From an uncultured Opitutia bacterium (lineage in GTDB: Bacteria; Verrucomicrobiota; Verrucomicrobiia; Opitutales; Opitutaceae), in contig CAILHZ010000016.1 of assembly GCA_903834135.1 (NCBI GenBank), forward strand, positions 397,001 through 461,000: a stretch of 64,000 bases of DNA, given 5' to 3'. Positions 43,507 to 53,620 of the stretch are shown piece after piece. The stretch's first letter is position 1, and each line of letters starts with the position of its first letter. The position numbers were made by a program, and so were the translations under genes. Below the pieces are notes generated by a model that was not told the DNA's origin, did not search any database, and saw only the letters and a list, made by a program, of their open reading frames with translations.

Positions 43507-46500
43507 GTGCAGCCTGATCCTAAAGCATTTCCCTTCCGATTGGAGTTCCCTCCAGAACTCCCAATCAGTGCTCGTGCAGAAGATATAACCTCAGCAATTG
43601 AGAAAAATCAGGTTATTATCTTAGCTGGCGAAACGGGTTCAGGTAAAACAACTCAAATACCAAAACTATGCTTAGCGGCAGGAAGAGGAACTCGTGGTCG
43701 AATCGCATGTACTCAGCCACGCCGTGTTGCAGCACTATCGGTATCTAGACGTGTTGCAGAAGAACTTAATGTTGAGTGGGGTAAGGAAGTCGGCTCTAAA
43801 GTCCGATTTGGCGATCATACCGATCGGTCAACGATCATCAAATTTCTAACCGACGGTATGCTCTTAGCAGAAGTACAAGGAGATCCCTTACTTCGAGAAT
43901 ACGATACTATCATTATAGATGAAGCACATGAGAGGTCGCTAAATATCGACTTTCTTTTAGGCCACTTAAGACAGGTGCGTTTTAAAAGACCCGACTTAAA
44001 AATTGTTATCACTTCGGCTACAATCGACACAGCTGCTTTTAGCGAAGCCTTTGAAGGGGCTCCGATCATAACTGTAGAGGGGCGAACTTATCCTGTTGAA
44101 GTTATATATGCTCCGTTAGATTCCTTTGGCTTAGACGCTGATCCGCAAACAGCTGATGCAGCTGAAAAAGCAGAAGCCCTTCACTATATTGATGGAGCTG
44201 TTGAAGCCGTGGATAGAATTTTGAGTGATAGCGACTCAGGTGATATTCTCGTCTTCATGCCTAGCGAAAGAGATATACGAGAAACTAGAGAGATCTTAGC
44301 AGGTAGAGTTAATCGTCACTGCGAAATTGTTCCACTGTTTGGAAGACTTACAAATGATGAGCAGCAGCGAGTTTTTGCCCAAACGCAGAAACGAAAAATT
44401 GTTATAGCAACAAATATTGCTGAAACTTCGCTCACCATACCAGGCATTCGCTTTGTAGTAGATACAGGATTGTCACGTGTTAGCCGGTATTCACCCACTG
44501 CTAGAACAAGACGCCTTCCTATTGAAGCGGTATCACAATCCAGCGCAGACCAACGTAAAGGTCGCTGTGGCCGTGTTTCTAATGGCGTATGTATAAGGCT
44601 TTTTTCTGAAGAGGATTATTTAGCAAGACCTCGCTTTGCTCAGCCAGAAATACAGAGATCTAATTTAGCTGATGTTATATTAAGGCTTAAAGCGTTTGGC
44701 CTAGGTGATATCGAGAGGTTTCCTTTTATTAATCCACCGGCAGATAAAGCAATTAGAGCTGGTTATGGCCTACTTGAAGAACTGGGTGCAATTATTCGTC
44801 CTGAACAAACCACTGTTCACGGTCATGCATGGCAACTCACAGCAACCGGTTCGGAACTTGCTCGACTACCTCTAGATCCTTCTGTGGCTCGAATGACACT
44901 TCAGGCACGGGATGAAAAAGCCGTTAAAGAGGTACTCATCATTGCTGCTGGTTTAAGTATTCAAGATCCACGTGAAAGACCTTTAGAAAAACAAATTCAA
45001 GCAGATAACGCACATAGGAGATTTGTTCATCCCGATTCAGATTTCCTTACGCTGCTTAATATTTGGGAAGCCTACCATACTGAATTTGACAGTATGACTC
45101 AATCTAAACTGAGACGTTTTTGTAAAGAGCACTTCTTAAGCTATGCACGTATGCGTGAGTGGAGAGATATACATCAACAACTCATTGAGGTATTAAAAGA
45201 AAAGAAAGGAATTCATTTTAGTTCTGTATTCGACGGTATTAATAGGAATGCCCCACTAAAATCTGGACGTAAACCTGTAAAGCCAGAAACACCGCGCACT
45301 CGTTTATCTGTCGAAACTCCAGGATATAGAGCTATTCACAGAAGTATTCTTGCTGGGCTATTAGGAAATATTGGGGTCAAGGAAAGCGAAGGCTCGGGAT
45401 TTAAAGCAACACATGATCGCAAGGTTATGCTATTTCCAGGATCATCTCTTTTTAAGCGCAGTCTGGATCCTAAGAAGTCAGCACAGCCCACCCCGCCACC
45501 TACGAATAAACCAGGACAAGTAAGATGGATTATGTCTTCTGAGATAATGGAGACTACGCGGCTTTATGCTCGCTCGTGTGCTAAGATTGACCCGTTATGG
45601 GCTTTAGATCTGGGAAGACACTTGGTAAAAGTTTCTTATAGTGAGCCGTTCTGGGATGATAAAGCAGGACGTGTTCGAGTTAAGCAAAAGTCGAGGCTCT
45701 ACGGTCTAGAGATTGATAGCCGTGCTGTTGGCTACGGAAAAGTCGACCCAGTTGCTGCAACTGAGATATTCATACGCGAGGGACTAGTAAATGATACCAT
45801 TACTGCACCGCTTGAATGTCTCACCCATAACCGTGAAGTAAAAGAAAATGTGATCGAGTCTCTAACTCGTTCACGCAATGGAGGTGCTTTAAATATAGAT
45901 GAGGCTGTATACCGCTTTTATGCTAGTCATCTAACCCTAGATAAAACAGGGCCTGAAGGCATTTCCTCTGTCGCTGAATTCTCTCAACTTATACGTTTAC
46001 AAAGAGCTAAAGATCTCAACTACTTATTTCTTGAGCCAGCTGATTTACATGATCCTGAAGAAATCAAAGTAGATCTAGAATCCTTTCCCGCTTCACTGCC
46101 CCTGGTAAATCAGGTCATCCCTATTCAGTACACCTACAGACCAGGGCAAGATGATGATGGAGTAACAATCGAAGTTAAATTGTCAGAAGTTGCGACATTA
46201 ACACCTGCAGCTCTGGATTGGGCTGTTCCTGGTCACCTAGAGGCAAAGGTTGAGCATTATCTTAAAACACTGCCTAAAGAATTACGCAGAGCGTTTGTTC
46301 CTTTAAGTGATCATACTAAACTCTTATCAGACGCACTGCGCAGCAGAGATCGTCTCACCGCAAGACGTGATACAATTGCAGAGGCCCTTGCAGCAGAAAT
46401 GCGTGAGCGCTTCAGAATGAGCATAACCGCTTCTTTATGGGAAGGAAAACAACCCCCTGAATACCTCCGAGTTCGTGTTAGAGTCAGAGATGCAGAAGGA

Positions 46501-47613
46501 AAAATATTAGCTGAAGCCAGGGAATTAAGCACCCTTGCTACTGCTCTTAAAGCACGTACCCATGAGGCCAATATTAGTATTTCTAGTCAGGATCCTGAAG
46601 GATGGCAAAAAGCGAGACTGCGCTGGGAAAAGCCTGCACAAACGACATGGGCCTTTGGTGATATCCCATTAAAAATTCAGGTGAGCACTATTGCCGGTGT
46701 TCCTGCATACGCATTCCCAGGCTTAAGCACTTCACGAGACGGCGTTTCGCTACGCTTATTTAGAACAGAAATTGAAGCCAATAAAGAATCTCTAGTAGGT
46801 ATATCTACTCTTCTAGATAAAGCATTAGGTCATGAACTTGGTTGGATAGAAAGTGACCTACGTTCGATTCGTAATTTAGCGGCACTCACAGCTACGTTAG
46901 GTCCGATTGATGAACTACAAAAGCATGCCTTCATATCGATCAAAAGATGGGCCTGTGATTCTTCTCGAGTGCTTAGTAATCATCCAAGCGAGATTTTAAC
47001 AGCAGACTCATTTAACAAAGCTGTCGTAAAAGCAAAAGCTGAAATCAGTGGCATAGTTGCTCGTTATGTTGAGCTATTAAGAGAAATTTTGAATTTACGA
47101 CTCATACTACTCGTACATCCACAACCGTACCCAGGTTTATCCAAAGATCTTGAGAATCTTATCACGCCTGATTTTATACACACTGTTTCATATGACCGTC
47201 TGCAGCACTTCCCTCGCTATCTCAAAGGCATGAGTATACGAGCAGATCGCTGGAAGAAAAATCCGCTTAAAGATACAGAAAAAGCGCTCACTATTTCTAA
47301 ATATGTGACTGCAGAATTTAAATTAGCCGAAGGCAAATTCCAAGGCCACACAGCCTTACGTTGGTTAATCGAGGAGTTGCGAGTGAGTTTATTTGCGCAG
47401 GAACTAGGTACTGCAGAATCAATCTCCACTACCAAACTCGATCAGGCATTTGAAGATTTTAGCCTTAAGGGATCTCTAGCGTTACCTCGTCAAATTCCCA
47501 AAGTAGTTCAAAAGCAAGAGCCTCTCATAGCTAAACTGGCTGAACCGGGTGCTAAAAAAAGTACAATTAAAAACCTCAACTCTTTAGAAAAGTTTTTTCC
47601 AAAAACACTTTAA
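43507..47613 (+). CDS. hrpA: ATP-dependent RNA helicase HrpA
   Basis: The 1368-residue DEAH/RHA helicase of the HrpA type resolves stalled ribosomes and RNA structures in E. coli. Motifs in order are Walker A GETGSGKTTQIPK (about 41-53), TQPRRVAALSVSRRV, DEAH in IIIDEAHERSLNIDF, SATIDTAAFSEAF, VIATNIAETSLTIPGIRFV and QRKGRCGR. HA2 and OB domains and the long HrpA C-terminal DUF3418-type region follow. The GTG start has no ribosome binding site. It overlaps the convergent rhamnulokinase gene by four bases. Full length compares well with E. coli HrpA (about 1300). Confidence 0.97.
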   Translation: MQPDPKAFPFRLEFPPELPISARAEDITSAIEKNQVIILAGETGSGKTTQIPKLCLAAGRGTRGRIACTQPRRVAALSVSRRVAEELNVEWGKEVGSKVRFGDHTDRSTIIKFLTDGMLLAEVQGDPLLREYDTIIIDEAHERSLNIDFLLGHLRQVRFKRPDLKIVITSATIDTAAFSEAFEGAPIITVEGRTYPVEVIYAPLDSFGLDADPQTADAAEKAEALHYIDGAVEAVDRILSDSDSGDILVFMPSERDIRETREILAGRVNRHCEIVPLFGRLTNDEQQRVFAQTQKRKIVIATNIAETSLTIPGIRFVVDTGLSRVSRYSPTARTRRLPIEAVSQSSADQRKGRCGRVSNGVCIRLFSEEDYLARPRFAQPEIQRSNLADVILRLKAFGLGDIERFPFINPPADKAIRAGYGLLEELGAIIRPEQTTVHGHAWQLTATGSELARLPLDPSVARMTLQARDEKAVKEVLIIAAGLSIQDPRERPLEKQIQADNAHRRFVHPDSDFLTLLNIWEAYHTEFDSMTQSKLRRFCKEHFLSYARMREWRDIHQQLIEVLKEKKGIHFSSVFDGINRNAPLKSGRKPVKPETPRTRLSVETPGYRAIHRSILAGLLGNIGVKESEGSGFKATHDRKVMLFPGSSLFKRSLDPKKSAQPTPPPTNKPGQVRWIMSSEIMETTRLYARSCAKIDPLWALDLGRHLVKVSYSEPFWDDKAGRVRVKQKSRLYGLEIDSRAVGYGKVDPVAATEIFIREGLVNDTITAPLECLTHNREVKENVIESLTRSRNGGALNIDEAVYRFYASHLTLDKTGPEGISSVAEFSQLIRLQRAKDLNYLFLEPADLHDPEEIKVDLESFPASLPLVNQVIPIQYTYRPGQDDDGVTIEVKLSEVATLTPAALDWAVPGHLEAKVEHYLKTLPKELRRAFVPLSDHTKLLSDALRSRDRLTARRDTIAEALAAEMRERFRMSITASLWEGKQPPEYLRVRVRVRDAEGKILAEARELSTLATALKARTHEANISISSQDPEGWQKARLRWEKPAQTTWAFGDIPLKIQVSTIAGVPAYAFPGLSTSRDGVSLRLFRTEIEANKESLVGISTLLDKALGHELGWIESDLRSIRNLAALTATLGPIDELQKHAFISIKRWACDSSRVLSNHPSEILTADSFNKAVVKAKAEISGIVARYVELLREILNLRLILLVHPQPYPGLSKDLENLITPDFIHTVSYDRLQHFPRYLKGMSIRADRWKKNPLKDTEKALTISKYVTAEFKLAEGKFQGHTALRWLIEELRVSLFAQELGTAESISTTKLDQAFEDFSLKGSLALPRQIPKVVQKQEPLIAKLAEPGAKKSTIKNLNSLEKFFPKTL

Positions 47614-49058
47614 CCTAACGGTGTATAGGTAGTTTGATCTAATGTCTTACCTAGAAGCCTACGGAATGTAGCTAGATCTTTAACTGCTTTTGAAGCAATA
47701 AGCTGAGATGCAATATTGCCAACAGCTGTGCCCTCAAGATTAAAACTAATTACAGGAATTCCGGCTGCATTTGCAGTTGCCTGACATAAGAGTCTATTGC
47801 GAGAGCCTCCGCCTACCATAAGAATACGCTTAAACTTACGCCCCGTAAGTCTTTCAAAGAGTGCTTTTGCATCTGCATGGCCTTTGCCAAGCGAGTCACA
47901 AATTAGTCGTGTATACCCAGCAAGATTTTTTGGCGCAATTAGTCGACGCTTAGTTAACTGCAAATCGATAGCTTTCTTCATCGATATAGGATTTGTAAAA
48001 CTAGGATCAGCTACATCAAGCAACTGCTTAGGAGCACTTAACTGTTCTGCACTTTTGATTAATTTTGCCCAAGCCTCATCGGAGGTAGGCCTAGAACTGA
48101 AGTCTTTCATGATACCCTCAAGTAGCCAAAGACCGATTACGTTTTTAAGAGGCCGATAACCACCATTACCGCGGCGTTCATTGGATAAGCCAGCAACAAC
48201 AGCCTCTTCACCTAACAGTGGCTCAGGACTTTCAAAACCCACCAAAGACCATGTTCCAGAGCTAATAAAAAGATCTGATCCTTCAGGATGTGCAGGCATT
48301 GCATCATAAGCGCATGCTGTATCATGACCAGGAACAGCTATTACGACTGTTTTTTTAAGGGCAACTGAATCTGCAATAATTGCTTTACTTAATCCACCAA
48401 GACGCGTTCCCGAAAATACTGGTTTTGAAAACCAATGCGGAGGTACTCGGAAATAATCGAGTGCTGTGCGCGACCAATCTTTCGTATTTACATCGAGTAG
48501 TTGCGATGTACTGGAAATCGAGAATTCATTCTCCATTCTCCCAGATAAAAGGTAATTAAAATAATCCGGCAAAAATAAACATCTCGATGCTAAGTCGGTT
48601 ATAGAAGGACAGTTCTGGATCGTTTCTTCGAGTTGAAGTGAAGTGTTATAGAAAACAGGGGGAACTCCAGTAGCTGCAAAGATGCGAGATGCTGCTGCAC
48701 GGGTTTGCTTCAAATGCTTGAGTCCTGGCTGTGTTCTTAGATCTCGATAGGCATGTACCGGGAAAACAAGTCTGCCGTCGTCATTCAAGAGCACGTAATC
48801 AACACCCCAGGTATCTACGCCTACTGAATGCAACTTGGCTGATTTAGGCAGAAGCTGTGTGGCTTTTTTTATTCCAGTAAGGACTTCGTTCCATAAAGCA
48901 CCTATATTCCAGTAGTCATGCCCCCCAATGGTGTCAAAATGGTTAGAAAAGCGGTGAGCCTCCTTAAGGGTGAGCTTGTTACTCTTCCATTGGCCTAAAA
49001 TAACACGGCCACTTGTCGCTCCAAGATCAATTGCTGCACAGTATTGGGGTGTAACCAT
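47610..49058 (-). CDS. rhaB: Rhamnulokinase (FGGY family)
   Basis: FGGY kinase, 482 residues, most like RhaB, which phosphorylates L-rhamnulose. Features are AIDLGATSGRVILGQW (ATP/phosphate motif 1), VGVDTWGVDYVLLNDDGRLVFPVHAYRD, SISSTSQLLDVNTKDWS, VPGHDTACAYDAMP, LFISSGTWSLVGFESPEP, and the C-terminal ILMVGGGSRNRLLCQATANA. The STSQL and GHDTA elements are characteristic of rhamnulokinase, although fuculokinases are close. It is separated from the aldolase-dehydrogenase by about 10 kb and divergent from lutA. Confidence 0.92.
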   Translation of the reverse strand: MVTPQYCAAIDLGATSGRVILGQWKSNKLTLKEAHRFSNHFDTIGGHDYWNIGALWNEVLTGIKKATQLLPKSAKLHSVGVDTWGVDYVLLNDDGRLVFPVHAYRDLRTQPGLKHLKQTRAAASRIFAATGVPPVFYNTSLQLEETIQNCPSITDLASRCLFLPDYFNYLLSGRMENEFSISSTSQLLDVNTKDWSRTALDYFRVPPHWFSKPVFSGTRLGGLSKAIIADSVALKKTVVIAVPGHDTACAYDAMPAHPEGSDLFISSGTWSLVGFESPEPLLGEEAVVAGLSNERRGNGGYRPLKNVIGLWLLEGIMKDFSSRPTSDEAWAKLIKSAEQLSAPKQLLDVADPSFTNPISMKKAIDLQLTKRRLIAPKNLAGYTRLICDSLGKGHADAKALFERLTGRKFKRILMVGGGSRNRLLCQATANAAGIPVISFNLEGTAVGNIASQLIASKAVKDLATFRRLLGKTLDQTTYTPLG

Positions 49059-49132
49059 GGGAATTAGGTATTATCATGCAACGAATGCGGCTAAAATCTA
49101 CTAAATTGTTTAGTCTTTAGAGGTAAATACGT

Positions 49133-49945
49133 TTGCCTGTTAGGCCTCTTAAGACAAAGGTCGAATTTCCCAAAATGTTGAATAGCGAGCGAATCCAAGT
49201 CACAGGAAAACGGGTCCAACTCATGGCCACTTGCTTATGCGACGCCTTCTATGACGATGTCGCTATCGCAACTGTACAAGTCCTAGAATATTTAGGCTGT
49301 GAGGTTGTTTTCCCAGAATCTCAAACCTGCTGCGGTCAACCTGCCTTTAACGGCGGTGACTGGGATGCGTCTCGCAAAGTTGTAAGACATACTGTGAAAG
49401 CATTTGAAGGCAATGATCCAGTGATTGTTCCCTCAGGTTCTTGTGCGGCGATGATTTTCCATGGTGCTCAAATCGAATTCGAAAAAGAGGCAGACAAAGA
49501 CTCGGTTGCTGCCTTAGGAAAAAGAACTTGGGAGTTAGCTGATTTTATTGTTAACGGACTCAATAAAACAACCTGGGAAGGTAAATTTGAAAGTACTATT
49601 GCGTTTCATAGATCCTGCCATACTCGCGGCACCAAAAGTTCAGAAGCTTCCCTTCAACTACTTAAATCAATTCCAGGAATTTCAATTGTTGAATTCGGTG
49701 AAGCAGAACAGTGTTGCGGTTTCGGAGGTACATTTTCTGTAAGCTTTCCTGCTATTTCATCTTCGATGGGAAACCTGAAGCTCGAACACGTTCGAGCAAA
49801 AAACCCCGACCTGCTCGTATCAGCCGACATGAGCTGCATGATGCACCTTGCAGGACTTGCATCGCATGAAGGTAAGCCCATTAAAGCAAAGCACGTTATA
49901 CAAGTATTAAGAGATGCTTTAAAAAACATTGGGTTAATTAAATAA
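49133..49945 (+). CDS. lutA: Lactate utilisation protein LutA (CCG-domain Fe-S protein)
   Basis: Subunit of the LutABC L-lactate dehydrogenase complex that oxidises lactate to pyruvate. The 270 residues contain two CCG domains with the cysteine-rich cores ESQTCCGQPAFNGGDW and EAEQCCGFGGTFSVSFP. The family N-terminus VQLMATCLCDAFYDDVA starts at about residue 28, so the TTG start in the track adds a tail; ATG 49175 is an alternative. It is divergent from rhamnulokinase across a 74-base gap and runs into lutB (9-base gap). Confidence 0.93.
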   Translation: MPVRPLKTKVEFPKMLNSERIQVTGKRVQLMATCLCDAFYDDVAIATVQVLEYLGCEVVFPESQTCCGQPAFNGGDWDASRKVVRHTVKAFEGNDPVIVPSGSCAAMIFHGAQIEFEKEADKDSVAALGKRTWELADFIVNGLNKTTWEGKFESTIAFHRSCHTRGTKSSEASLQLLKSIPGISIVEFGEAEQCCGFGGTFSVSFPAISSSMGNLKLEHVRAKNPDLLVSADMSCMMHLAGLASHEGKPIKAKHVIQVLRDALKNIGLIK

Positions 49946-49954
49946 CTTTAGACT

Positions 49955-51340
49955 ATGGCACATCAGCTCATTGATACATTCGCCACCCGCTTACGGCCAG
50001 AAACCAAGGCGGCTGTATATGACGGTTCAAAAAAGGGTCACGAAAAAAGAACTAAACTTTTATTCGATAATTACGCCAAGCCTGATGACTTGCGTAAATT
50101 AGCTGGAAAAATAAAACAACATGTCATTGAGAATTTAGATACATACCTTCCAGCCACGGAAGAACGTCTAAAAGAAAATGGTATCAATGTTCATTGGGCT
50201 TCAACAGCCGAAGCCGCCTGTAACCATGTACTAGAGATTATGCGCGCTAGAGGGGCAAAGCGCGTTGTTAAGGCAAAAACGATGGTAAGTGAAGAAATCG
50301 AACTAGAAGCATTTCTTAATAAGCATGATATCGAATGTTTAGAAACTGATCTGGGTGAATTTATCGTTCAACTCGATCACGATAAGCCTTCTCACATTGT
50401 TAAGCCAATTATCCACAAGAGTCGTAGAGAAATTGCTGAACTCTTTGAGAAAAATGGCTTGGGTGCATACGATGATGAACCTCAGGTGATTACGCGTAGA
50501 GCACGTGAATTCCTAAGAAAGAAATATCTAGAAGGTGATGTAGCAATTACGGGTGCAAACTTTGTCATCGCAGAAAGTGGTCGGATTGTTCTTGTCACTA
50601 ACGAAGGTAATTCTCGGTTCTGTTTGGCTGCTACTTCGTGCCACATTGCAATTGTAGGTATTGAGAAAATTTTACCACGCGACCGCGATTTAGCACTGCT
50701 GCTAAACTTGCTTGGCCGCTCGGGTACTGCACAAGAACTAACCGTTTACACTGAATTTATTTCAGGTGCTAAAGCTTCTACGCAACCCGATGGCCCACAA
50801 GCGATGCACGTTATCTTTGTTGATAATGGCAGAACCGATGTCCTAGCGAGTGACTGTAAAGAAATTCTACGCTGTATTCGCTGTGGAGCATGCTTAAATG
50901 TTTGTCCTGTGTACCGCCAAGCCAGTGGTCATGCATATCGGAGTGTATATCCAGGCCCTGTTGGAGCTGTTCTTTCACCATTATTACTAGGAAAAAACTT
51001 TCCTCAAAAAGCAGATCTGCCAAAAGCCTCGAGCTTATGTGGAGCCTGCAATGAAGTTTGCCCTGTAGATATTCCAATCCCTGATCTCCTACTGAGGCTT
51101 CGTGCAAAAGCTAAGCAGGAAGGCGTTCCCTCACCTGGTACTCCACCCATGGGAGGCTGGGCTGTGATGGCCTCTCAGCCGGCTGCTTGGAAGGCCGCTT
51201 TAGTTGCAGGTAAATTAATTAATTTTATGCCCACTAAGTTACTGCCCGTGCCGCCACTAAGAGCATGGGAAAAAACACGTGACTTACCGGAATGGCGCGG
51301 AGGAGCGTTTAGATCTTGGTTAAAAAAACATAATTCATGA
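49955..51340 (+). CDS. lutB: Lactate utilisation iron-sulfur protein LutB
   Basis: The 461-residue subunit of LutABC has a LUD domain at the N-terminus (about 50-300), with GVHWASTAEAACNHV-type and GANFVIAESGRIVLVTNEGN segments. Two [4Fe-4S] ferredoxin motifs follow, CIRCGACLNVCPVYRQ and CGACNEVCPVDIPIPDLL. A C-terminal extension (AWEKTRDLPEWRGGAFRSWL) is typical of LutB/YkgF. It overlaps the next gene, an OPT transporter, by four bases. Confidence 0.95.
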   Translation: MAHQLIDTFATRLRPETKAAVYDGSKKGHEKRTKLLFDNYAKPDDLRKLAGKIKQHVIENLDTYLPATEERLKENGINVHWASTAEAACNHVLEIMRARGAKRVVKAKTMVSEEIELEAFLNKHDIECLETDLGEFIVQLDHDKPSHIVKPIIHKSRREIAELFEKNGLGAYDDEPQVITRRAREFLRKKYLEGDVAITGANFVIAESGRIVLVTNEGNSRFCLAATSCHIAIVGIEKILPRDRDLALLLNLLGRSGTAQELTVYTEFISGAKASTQPDGPQAMHVIFVDNGRTDVLASDCKEILRCIRCGACLNVCPVYRQASGHAYRSVYPGPVGAVLSPLLLGKNFPQKADLPKASSLCGACNEVCPVDIPIPDLLLRLRAKAKQEGVPSPGTPPMGGWAVMASQPAAWKAALVAGKLINFMPTKLLPVPPLRAWEKTRDLPEWRGGAFRSWLKKHNS

Positions 51341-53616
51341 TTACCCCTAAACACGAACCGTTCATCCTCCCCTCAACTCCTATGAAGGAGTTCACGTGGC
51401 GCGCAGTGCTTACTGGCACTATTCTTGGTGTTATCTTCGGTGCCTCCTCTTTGTATCTCGCACTTAAGGTAGGATTAACTGTTAGCGCATCTATTCCTGT
51501 TGCGGTTATCTCCTTAGCATTATTTCGCGGTCTTTCTAAAATTGGGGTGCGAGACTCAACAATTTTAGAAAATAACATTACTCAAACAGCAGGCTCTGCC
51601 GGTGAATCGATTGCGTTTGGTGTAGCTGTAACAATGCCTGCTATTATGATTCTGGGTTTCGAACTTGAATTAACTCGTGTACTTTTAGTCGCTGTCCTTG
51701 GCGGACTACTCGGAATCTTAATGATGATACCTTTAAGACGAGCACTTATTGTAAAAGAGCACGGTATACTTAAGTATCCTGAAGGTACAGCATGTGCAGC
51801 AGTACTCGTTGCAGGCGTGTCTGAGGCCGATACTAAAGTTGCATCTCCTTCGGCACAAAAAGAAATTCAGGCAGCTCAAGAAGCAGGCCTTGGAAAATCT
51901 CCAGGAGGTAAAGTTATTTTTGCAGGATTTTTTACAGGGATGCTTTACAAGGTGCTTAATATAGCAGCTAAGGGATGGAAAGATGTACCCGAAAAGATTT
52001 TTGGAGCTCCATTCAATGCAGGATCTATTAGTATGGAAATCTCACCGGAATTAACCGGCGTGGGTTACATTATTGGCCCAAAGATTGGTGCCTTAATGTG
52101 CGGCGGAGGAGTACTCGCCTACCTAGTACTTATTCCACTTATTAAATTCTTTGGTGAACATATTTCAGGACCACTTGCCCCAGGTACTATTCCTATTTCT
52201 CAGATGGGCCCATCTCAAATCCGCAGTGCCTACATCTTATACATTGGTGCAGGTGCTGTAGCAGCCGGCGGAATTATAAGTCTTTTTAGATCTATTCCTA
52301 CGATTTGGAACGGCTTAAAAGCAGGCCTTAAAGATGTGGGCTTATTTAAACATGATGATGCTCCTGTATCTAATGACCGCACGGATCAAGACATCTCAAT
52401 GAAACTAGTGGGGATCGGTATTATTATTTTAATTGTTGGCATTATTGCAGCCCCGTCCCTGCATATGAATCCACTAGGAGCACTCTTGATTGTGGTATTT
52501 GGATTTCTCTTTGTAACTGTATCATCTCGTTTAACGGGAGAAATTGGTTCATCTTCGAATCCTATTTCAGGAATGACTGTAGCAACACTATTGCTCACAT
52601 GTCTTATCTTCTTAGTAGTCGGTTGGACTGGCGGCACCTACTATGTCACTGCACTTTCCGTAGGAGCGATTGTCTGTATCGCTAGCTCTAACGGAGGTGG
52701 TACCTCTCAAGATTTAAAAACAGGTTACATCTTAGGCTCTACTCCAAAGTATCAACAGATTGCAATTTTGGTTGGAGCGTTTGCCTCAGCAGTAGCTCTG
52801 GGACCAATCCTGATGAAGCTTAATGAATCTGCTACGATTTACGTTCCTGCAGTTCAGGCAGCACCAAACGGAATTAAAACAGACGCTTCTGTTCTTACAT
52901 TAGAAGAGCATATTGTTGGTCCACAGGCTAAGGATGATGCGCGCACTTATAAAGTTTGGCATAAAACAGATCTCGATGGCGGAATGCCAGGCAAGTACCT
53001 AGTCGATGGATCAGGCAAGGCTATCTGGTATGTTGATCCAGGAATTAACGGCCACTTTACCCATAGACCAGACGGTAGTGAGGTCCGTAAGTTTGACGCA
53101 CCTAAAGCGACTCTCATCTCATACATCATTAAAGGCATCTTAGATAGAAAACTTCCTTGGGCCTTAGTCTTACTCGGCGTAATGATTTCATTAGTTCTTG
53201 AACTATCTGGAGTGCCTTCACTTGCATTTGCAGTGGGCGTATATCTTCCTATCGCCTCTTCTACGCCGATTTGGATTGGTGGTTTAATTCGTTGGTTAGT
53301 GGATTGGCACCAACGCAAAAAACTAAAGCACTTAGAATTAAGTGAAGATCAACTTAATGCTGAAGCTGATAAGAGTTCAGGTGTTCTGCTTGCTTCAGGT
53401 TATATCGCTGGTGGAGCAATTGCAGGTATTGTAATCGCGTTTCTATCTGGTGTACTTGGCCCAATTGATATCGCTTTAAGCGACTGGTCGACTGCACATA
53501 ATCCATTTTTTGAAGGACCTTACTCGGACGCCTTATCGATGATTCCCTTCACGCTCCTTGCATTACTGCTTTATTTTGTAGGCAGAGAAAAAATCTTATC
53601 TACCAAGAAGCACTGA
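51337..53616 (+). CDS. OPT-family transporter between lutB and lutC
   Basis: A 759-residue oligopeptide transporter (OPT) family protein of the inner membrane, with about 14-16 helices. It begins with the family-like TPMKEFTWRAVLTGTILGVIFGASSLYLALKVGLT. Further segments are ENNITQTAGSAGESIAFGVAVTMPA, KYPEGTACAAVLVAG, IGPKIGALMCGGGVLAYLVLIPLI, and SSNPISGMTVATLLLTCL. A periplasmic or cytoplasmic insert (about 505-590) separates the two halves. Members move oligopeptides or metal chelates. It is translationally coupled to lutB and 4 bases from lutC, so it is part of the lactate operon and might carry the substrate or a related compound. Confidence 0.94.
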   Translation: MITPKHEPFILPSTPMKEFTWRAVLTGTILGVIFGASSLYLALKVGLTVSASIPVAVISLALFRGLSKIGVRDSTILENNITQTAGSAGESIAFGVAVTMPAIMILGFELELTRVLLVAVLGGLLGILMMIPLRRALIVKEHGILKYPEGTACAAVLVAGVSEADTKVASPSAQKEIQAAQEAGLGKSPGGKVIFAGFFTGMLYKVLNIAAKGWKDVPEKIFGAPFNAGSISMEISPELTGVGYIIGPKIGALMCGGGVLAYLVLIPLIKFFGEHISGPLAPGTIPISQMGPSQIRSAYILYIGAGAVAAGGIISLFRSIPTIWNGLKAGLKDVGLFKHDDAPVSNDRTDQDISMKLVGIGIIILIVGIIAAPSLHMNPLGALLIVVFGFLFVTVSSRLTGEIGSSSNPISGMTVATLLLTCLIFLVVGWTGGTYYVTALSVGAIVCIASSNGGGTSQDLKTGYILGSTPKYQQIAILVGAFASAVALGPILMKLNESATIYVPAVQAAPNGIKTDASVLTLEEHIVGPQAKDDARTYKVWHKTDLDGGMPGKYLVDGSGKAIWYVDPGINGHFTHRPDGSEVRKFDAPKATLISYIIKGILDRKLPWALVLLGVMISLVLELSGVPSLAFAVGVYLPIASSTPIWIGGLIRWLVDWHQRKKLKHLELSEDQLNAEADKSSGVLLASGYIAGGAIAGIVIAFLSGVLGPIDIALSDWSTAHNPFFEGPYSDALSMIPFTLLALLLYFVGREKILSTKKH

Positions 53617-53620
53617 TTAT

